Assembly: GCF_913777995.1 (NCBI RefSeq) | Contig: NZ_CAJYVE010000031.1 | Span: 1 to 64,000 of the forward strand | DNA length: 64,000 nucleotides | Direction: 5' to 3' | Source of the DNA: an uncultured Pseudomonas sp. | GTDB lineage: Bacteria > Pseudomonadota > Gammaproteobacteria > Pseudomonadales > Pseudomonadaceae | Part shown: in pieces, positions 60,516-64,000 of the stretch | How positions within the stretch are numbered: position 1 is the first letter of the stretch | How the letters are laid out: every line of letters begins with the position of its first letter | Made by a program: the position numbers and the translations under genes | Notes under the pieces: model-generated | What the model saw: only the letters and a program-made list of their open reading frames with translations | What the model was told of the DNA's origin: nothing | Databases searched by the model: none

Positions 60516-61946
60516 TCAGACGCGGCGTTGCAGCCAGCTCAGGAAACCCGCTTTGCGGGTTTGCACGGGGCGGGCGAGCAACACCGCATGGCTGTTTTCC
60601 TGACGTACCGCCTGCAGTTTGTTGAAAGCCCGATTGACCTGCTTGCACTGTTCCAGGCAGGCGCGCGCGGTGGCTTTGTCGATGCGGTAGATGATGCTCG
60701 AGGTCAATGCCGTGAAGCTGGCCTCCGATGGCGTGTCGCCCAAGACGCTCTGCTCGCCCATGATCTCGGTCGGCCCCATGCGCCCGGCCTCGACACGCTG
60801 CTCACCGTCCATCACCGCTGCGCTGACCACCCCGGTGCCGATCACGAACAGCGAGTCGGCCACCTCGTTGACATCCAGCACCACCTGCCCGGCGACGTAC
60901 TGCTCGGCGATCATCGACTCGGCCAGGCGGTCGCGTTCGGCATCGCTGAGCGAACGGAATACCTTGACCTCGTCGAGCAGCGCCCTGGCCCGCGAGGTGG
61001 GTGCGCTGTTGCCTTCGCTCTGGCGGATGATGCCGGCCGCTTCCAGGTGCCGGTGGGCCAGGTCGAACAGCTGGTTGCGCACCTCGCCCTTGCGCGACAG
61101 GTCGGCGATGAAGCCGCTGGCCACGTACTCGGCCATGCTTTCCCCGGACTCCTTGAGCACGGCCTTGGGCGCCGGGGTCAGCAGCAGGCTGTCACTGCCT
61201 TGCAGCGCGCGTTGCAGGGCGTCGAGCACCCGGCGTGGACGCACGTGCTTGGGCACCTGGATGCTGATCGACACGCCATGCATGTGGCTGGGCCGGCTGA
61301 GGTTGACGATCTTGGCCTTGGCCGCCACCGAGTTGGGCACCACCGCCGTGGCGCCGGCGCTGGTCTGCAGGTGAGTGGCGCGCCAGTCGACGTCCACTAC
61401 CTTGCCTTCCACGCCGTCGAGGGTCACCCAGTCGTCCACCTGGTAGGGGCGCGTGGCGTTGAGCACGATGCCGGAGAACACGTCGCTGAGTGTGCTCTGC
61501 AACGCCAGGCCGACGATGATCGCCATGGCCCCGGAAGTGGCCAGCAGGCCCTTGACCGGAAGTTCCAGTACATAGCCGGCGGCGGCCACTGCACAGGCCA
61601 GGAAGATCAACGCACCGAACACATCCTGGAGCAGGCGGCCCGACTGCCCGACCCGACGCATCAGCGCCAGGCCGATCAGCACGGTCATGACCCGCGCCGC
61701 GTACAGCCACCAGAGGATCGCCAGCGCCGTGGCGCCCAGTTGCATGACGCTGTCGTCACCCCAGGCCGGGGCCAGCAGCGGGCTGATGCCGCTGTTGATC
61801 AGCAGGCTGCCGTAGGCGATGAACAGCGTCAGGCGCAGCGCGGCGCGGGCGATGCGCAGGGGCTGGGGCAGCAGGTGCCACAGCGAGACATCGGCCAGCA
61901 GGATGAACGCGCTCCACAACAGCGGGTGATCGAGTAGCAGGGACAT
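60516..61946 (-). CDS. MscS-type mechanosensitive channel with cyclic-nucleotide-binding domain
   Basis: The 476-residue protein has five N-terminal transmembrane helices, the MscS pore/beta domain (LATSGAMAIIVGLALQSTLSDVFSGIVLNATRPYQVDDWVTLDG, about 140-185) and a C-terminal cyclic-nucleotide-binding domain (FRSLSDAERDRLAESMIAEQYVAGQVVLDVNEVADSLFVIGTG, about 320-430). This is the bCNG type, thought to open on ligand binding rather than on membrane tension alone. The ATG at 61946 is used, as a seven-residue extension has no support. The gap 60316-60515 has no gene. Confidence 0.92.
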   Translation of the reverse strand: MSLLLDHPLLWSAFILLADVSLWHLLPQPLRIARAALRLTLFIAYGSLLINSGISPLLAPAWGDDSVMQLGATALAILWWLYAARVMTVLIGLALMRRVGQSGRLLQDVFGALIFLACAVAAAGYVLELPVKGLLATSGAMAIIVGLALQSTLSDVFSGIVLNATRPYQVDDWVTLDGVEGKVVDVDWRATHLQTSAGATAVVPNSVAAKAKIVNLSRPSHMHGVSISIQVPKHVRPRRVLDALQRALQGSDSLLLTPAPKAVLKESGESMAEYVASGFIADLSRKGEVRNQLFDLAHRHLEAAGIIRQSEGNSAPTSRARALLDEVKVFRSLSDAERDRLAESMIAEQYVAGQVVLDVNEVADSLFVIGTGVVSAAVMDGEQRVEAGRMGPTEIMGEQSVLGDTPSEASFTALTSSIIYRIDKATARACLEQCKQVNRAFNKLQAVRQENSHAVLLARPVQTRKAGFLSWLQRRV

Positions 61947-62003
61947 GACGGCGGCTCCGCAAGGCAAGGCGCCAGGCCGTTCGCACGGCCTGGCTGGGCA
62001 GGG

Positions 62004-63023
62004 TCAGTTGAGGTGGGCTTTCAGCTCGCCGGCGGCCTGGCGCATCGCGGCGCGGACTTCCGGGATGTGGCTCAGCGGGTTGAGCAGACCGTAGTCGTGG
62101 ATCATCCCGTTGTAGCGCACGGCGGTGACCGGTACGCCAGCGGCGTCCAGCTTGCGGGCATAGCCTTCGCCTTCATCGCGCAGCACGTCGAACTCGGCGG
62201 TCTGCACCAGCGCCGGCGGCAGGCCGCGCAGTTGCTCGGCACTGGCACGCAGCGGCGAGGCGTGGATCTGCGCGCGCTCGCTGGCATCGGTGGTGTAGTT
62301 GTCCCAGAACCACTTCATCATACCCTTGGTCAGGAAGTGCCCTTCGGCGAACTGGTTGTACGAGCCGTCATCGAAGTTCGCGTCGGTCACCGGCCACAGC
62401 AGCAGCTGGAAGCGCAGCGCCGGGGTTTTCTGCTCCTTGGCCATCAGCGCGACCACTGCCGCCATGTTGCCACCGACGCTGTTGCCGGCCACGGCCAGGC
62501 GCTTGCCGTCGACGCCGATTTCCTTGCCGTGCTCGGCGACCCAGCGGGTAGCGGCGTAGGCCTGGTTGATCGCGGTCGGGTAGTGGGCTTCCGGCGACGG
62601 CGTGTAGTCGACGTAGACCGCTACGGCCCCCGAACCCACCACCAGGTCACGGATCAGTCGCTGGTGGGTCGGGAAGTCCCCCAGCACCCAGCCGCCACCG
62701 TGGAAGAACATGAACACCGGCAGGTCACCCTTGACCTTGGCGGGGCGGACGATCTGCAGGCGGATCTCCTGGCCGTCGGCCTTGATGGTGCGCGGGGTCA
62801 CTTCCACGCCCGACAGGTCCACCTTCACCGAGGCCTGGGCGCCGGTCAGCACGGCCCGGGCATCTTTCGGGCTCAGTTGCTCCAGGGGCTTGCCACCGCC
62901 AGCGGCGAGGGCCTCCAGGAACGCCTGGGTGTCGTGTTCCACACCGGGGCTACCGGCAGCGAAGGCGCTGTTGACGGACAATGCGAGGAGGCTGGCGGCG
63001 AGTACTTGGCGAATCGGTTTCAT
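62004..63023 (-). CDS. Exported alpha/beta hydrolase, hormone-sensitive-lipase family
   Basis: The 339-residue esterase has a signal peptide (MKPIRQVLAASLLALSVNSAFA), the HSL oxyanion motif FFHGGGW, a nucleophile Ser in AGNSVGGNMAAV and the final His in YNGMIHDYG. These enzymes hydrolyse short-chain esters and xenobiotics; here it would act in the periplasm. It is divergent from a LysR gene whose start is 145 bp away and which probably controls it. Confidence 0.93.
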   Translation of the reverse strand: MKPIRQVLAASLLALSVNSAFAAGSPGVEHDTQAFLEALAAGGGKPLEQLSPKDARAVLTGAQASVKVDLSGVEVTPRTIKADGQEIRLQIVRPAKVKGDLPVFMFFHGGGWVLGDFPTHQRLIRDLVVGSGAVAVYVDYTPSPEAHYPTAINQAYAATRWVAEHGKEIGVDGKRLAVAGNSVGGNMAAVVALMAKEQKTPALRFQLLLWPVTDANFDDGSYNQFAEGHFLTKGMMKWFWDNYTTDASERAQIHASPLRASAEQLRGLPPALVQTAEFDVLRDEGEGYARKLDAAGVPVTAVRYNGMIHDYGLLNPLSHIPEVRAAMRQAAGELKAHLN

Positions 63024-63167
63024 GGCTTTTTCCCTAGTCTTTTCAATTGGATAAGTGTTGGTTGTGGTGAGCGTTCGGGCTCGCTTGCAACGTGGACACA
63101 GATTAATTTGGTGCCATCAGGGGAAAAAGCGGCTATAAGGCGTTTAACTGTCAATCAGGAAGAGACA

Positions 63168-64000
63168 ATGAACCCCTTCGAAGACATGCGTATCTTTTGC
63201 CAGGTGATGGAGTCGGGCAGCTTCACCGCTGCTTCCGAGAAGCTTGGGTTGTCCAAGCAGTTCGTCAGCCGGCGCCTGATGCAGCTCGAAGAACGGCTCG
63301 GCGTACGCCTGCTCAACCGCTCGACGCGACGCCTGGACGTCACGCCACTGGGGCGCAGCTATTACGAAGCCTCGTTGCGCCTGCTCAGCGAAGTGGAACA
63401 GGTCGAGCAGGGCATCGCCGGGCAGAACAGCGAGCCGCGCGGCACCATTCGCATCAGTGCGCCGCTGTCGTTCGCCATCGCTCACCTGGGGTGCCTGGTG
63501 CCGCTGTTCCTGCAGCGCTACAAGGAGGTCAGTATCGAGGTAGACCTCAGCGACCGCCCCGTGGACCTGATCAGCGAGGGCTACGACCTGGTGTTGCGTA
63601 TCGGCACGCTGGAGGACTCTTCGCTGGTCGCCCGGCGTATCGCGAGCATTGAGCGGGTGTATTGCGCCAGCCCGCTGTACCTGGCCGAGAGGGGGCATCC
63701 AGCCAGCCCGGAAGAGCTTCACGAACATGACTGCCTGCCCTACGGCCATAGCCGCCAGGTGCAGTGGCGCTTCGAAGGGGCGGGCAAACCGACCACCGTG
63801 AACGTCGCCGGGCGCATGCGCGTCAACAACGGCGACCTGCTGCGTGATGCAGCCGTCGCCGGCCTGGGCATCACTTACCTGCCGACCTTCATCGTCGGCG
63901 CGGCACTGCGCAGCGGCAGCCTGGTTCGGGTGCTGGACGACCTGCGCCCGGCACCGCTGACCCTCTCGGCGGTGTACCCGCAGCATCGCCAGACGTCGCG
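63168..64000 (+). CDS. LysR-type regulator, C-terminus outside the window
   Basis: The frame from ATG 63168 is open to the end of the window, giving 277 residues so far. It has a winged helix (MNPFEDMRIFCQVMESGSFTAASEKLGLSKQFVSRRLMQLEERLGVRLLNRSTR) and a CrgA-type effector domain (IRISAPLSFAIAHLGCLVPLFLQRY, DLVLRIGTLEDSSLVARRI). About 20-25 residues are missing. It is divergent from the HSL-type esterase gene, its probable target. Confidence 0.92.
   Translation, partial: MNPFEDMRIFCQVMESGSFTAASEKLGLSKQFVSRRLMQLEERLGVRLLNRSTRRLDVTPLGRSYYEASLRLLSEVEQVEQGIAGQNSEPRGTIRISAPLSFAIAHLGCLVPLFLQRYKEVSIEVDLSDRPVDLISEGYDLVLRIGTLEDSSLVARRIASIERVYCASPLYLAERGHPASPEELHEHDCLPYGHSRQVQWRFEGAGKPTTVNVAGRMRVNNGDLLRDAAVAGLGITYLPTFIVGAALRSGSLVRVLDDLRPAPLTLSAVYPQHRQTS

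Noticed and set aside
60222-61937. Plus-strand frame of ~570 residues
   Set aside because: Antisense to the MscS-type channel gene.
63144-63986. Minus-strand frame of ~280 residues
   Set aside because: Antisense to the partial LysR gene, whose winged helix is clear.

Overview
This is a GC-rich bacterial chromosome segment, most likely from Pseudomonas and probably the P. putida group. That reading rests on dense short genes, REP sequences of the GCTTTAGCCGC and GAGCAAGCTCGCTCC types, and familiar modules: arsRBCH, a ferrisiderophore receptor, a TetR/RND/FabF/MFS cluster, and many LysR regulators. I saw no rRNA, tRNA, CRISPR array, intact insertion sequence or prophage. All product names come from reading the protein sequences; no database search was run.

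Layout. 1-1.4 kb is the C-terminal end of a secreted RTX protein with its terminator. 1.4-5.1 kb (minus strand) holds an unnamed membrane-protein family, once as a single-domain gene and once as a tandem two-domain gene. 5.3-8.7 kb has a DUF2252 protein and a YdhP-type MFS exporter with a divergent LysR regulator. 9.0-11.9 kb is an arsRBCH operon with a palindromic operator. 11.9-13.6 kb carries an uncharacterised gene and a DUF4303-like/HEAT gene. 13.6-16.7 kb has a LysR regulator, RidA, a YcaC-like hydrolase and a short AraC-type DNA-binding protein. 16.7-17.5 kb has a BRO-N gene behind a multi-hairpin leader.

17.8-21.5 kb and 29.2-31.5 kb are accessory patches of small orphan genes: two lipoproteins, immunity-like proteins, a SMI1/KNR4 protein, a possible PD-(D/E)XK nuclease-like protein, and an acyl-carrier-like protein lacking the phosphopantetheine serine. 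Between them are a GST, a coupled LysE/ThrH-like pair, a LysR gene whose stop codon is made by an inserted 228-bp MITE, and several small enzymes.

31.5-34.7 kb is an HprRS-like two-component system divergent from a periplasmic 5-hydroxyisourate hydrolase gene, with a clear CATTAC-N6-GTAATG box between them. 38.0-45.5 kb is a TetR-controlled efflux cluster (adaptor, RND pump, FabF-like synthase, Bcr/CflA exporter) with two matching operators. 45.5-50.7 kb holds an M48 protease pair, a variant subtilase and an ArsB-like transporter. 51.0-55.3 kb holds a TonB receptor with a Fur-like site, a pirin and a GlxA-type AraC regulator. 55.5-60.3 kb has two related winged-helix/NB-ATPase regulators, one cut short by REP and MITE sequence, plus a second short AraC-type protein. 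The window ends with a cyclic-nucleotide-binding MscS channel, an esterase and a partial LysR gene.

The most distinctive signals are the leader RNA at 17.3-17.4 kb, the serine-less ACP, the duplicated membrane-domain family, the paired 24-bp operators of the efflux cluster, and a MITE family that repeatedly ends or extends genes.
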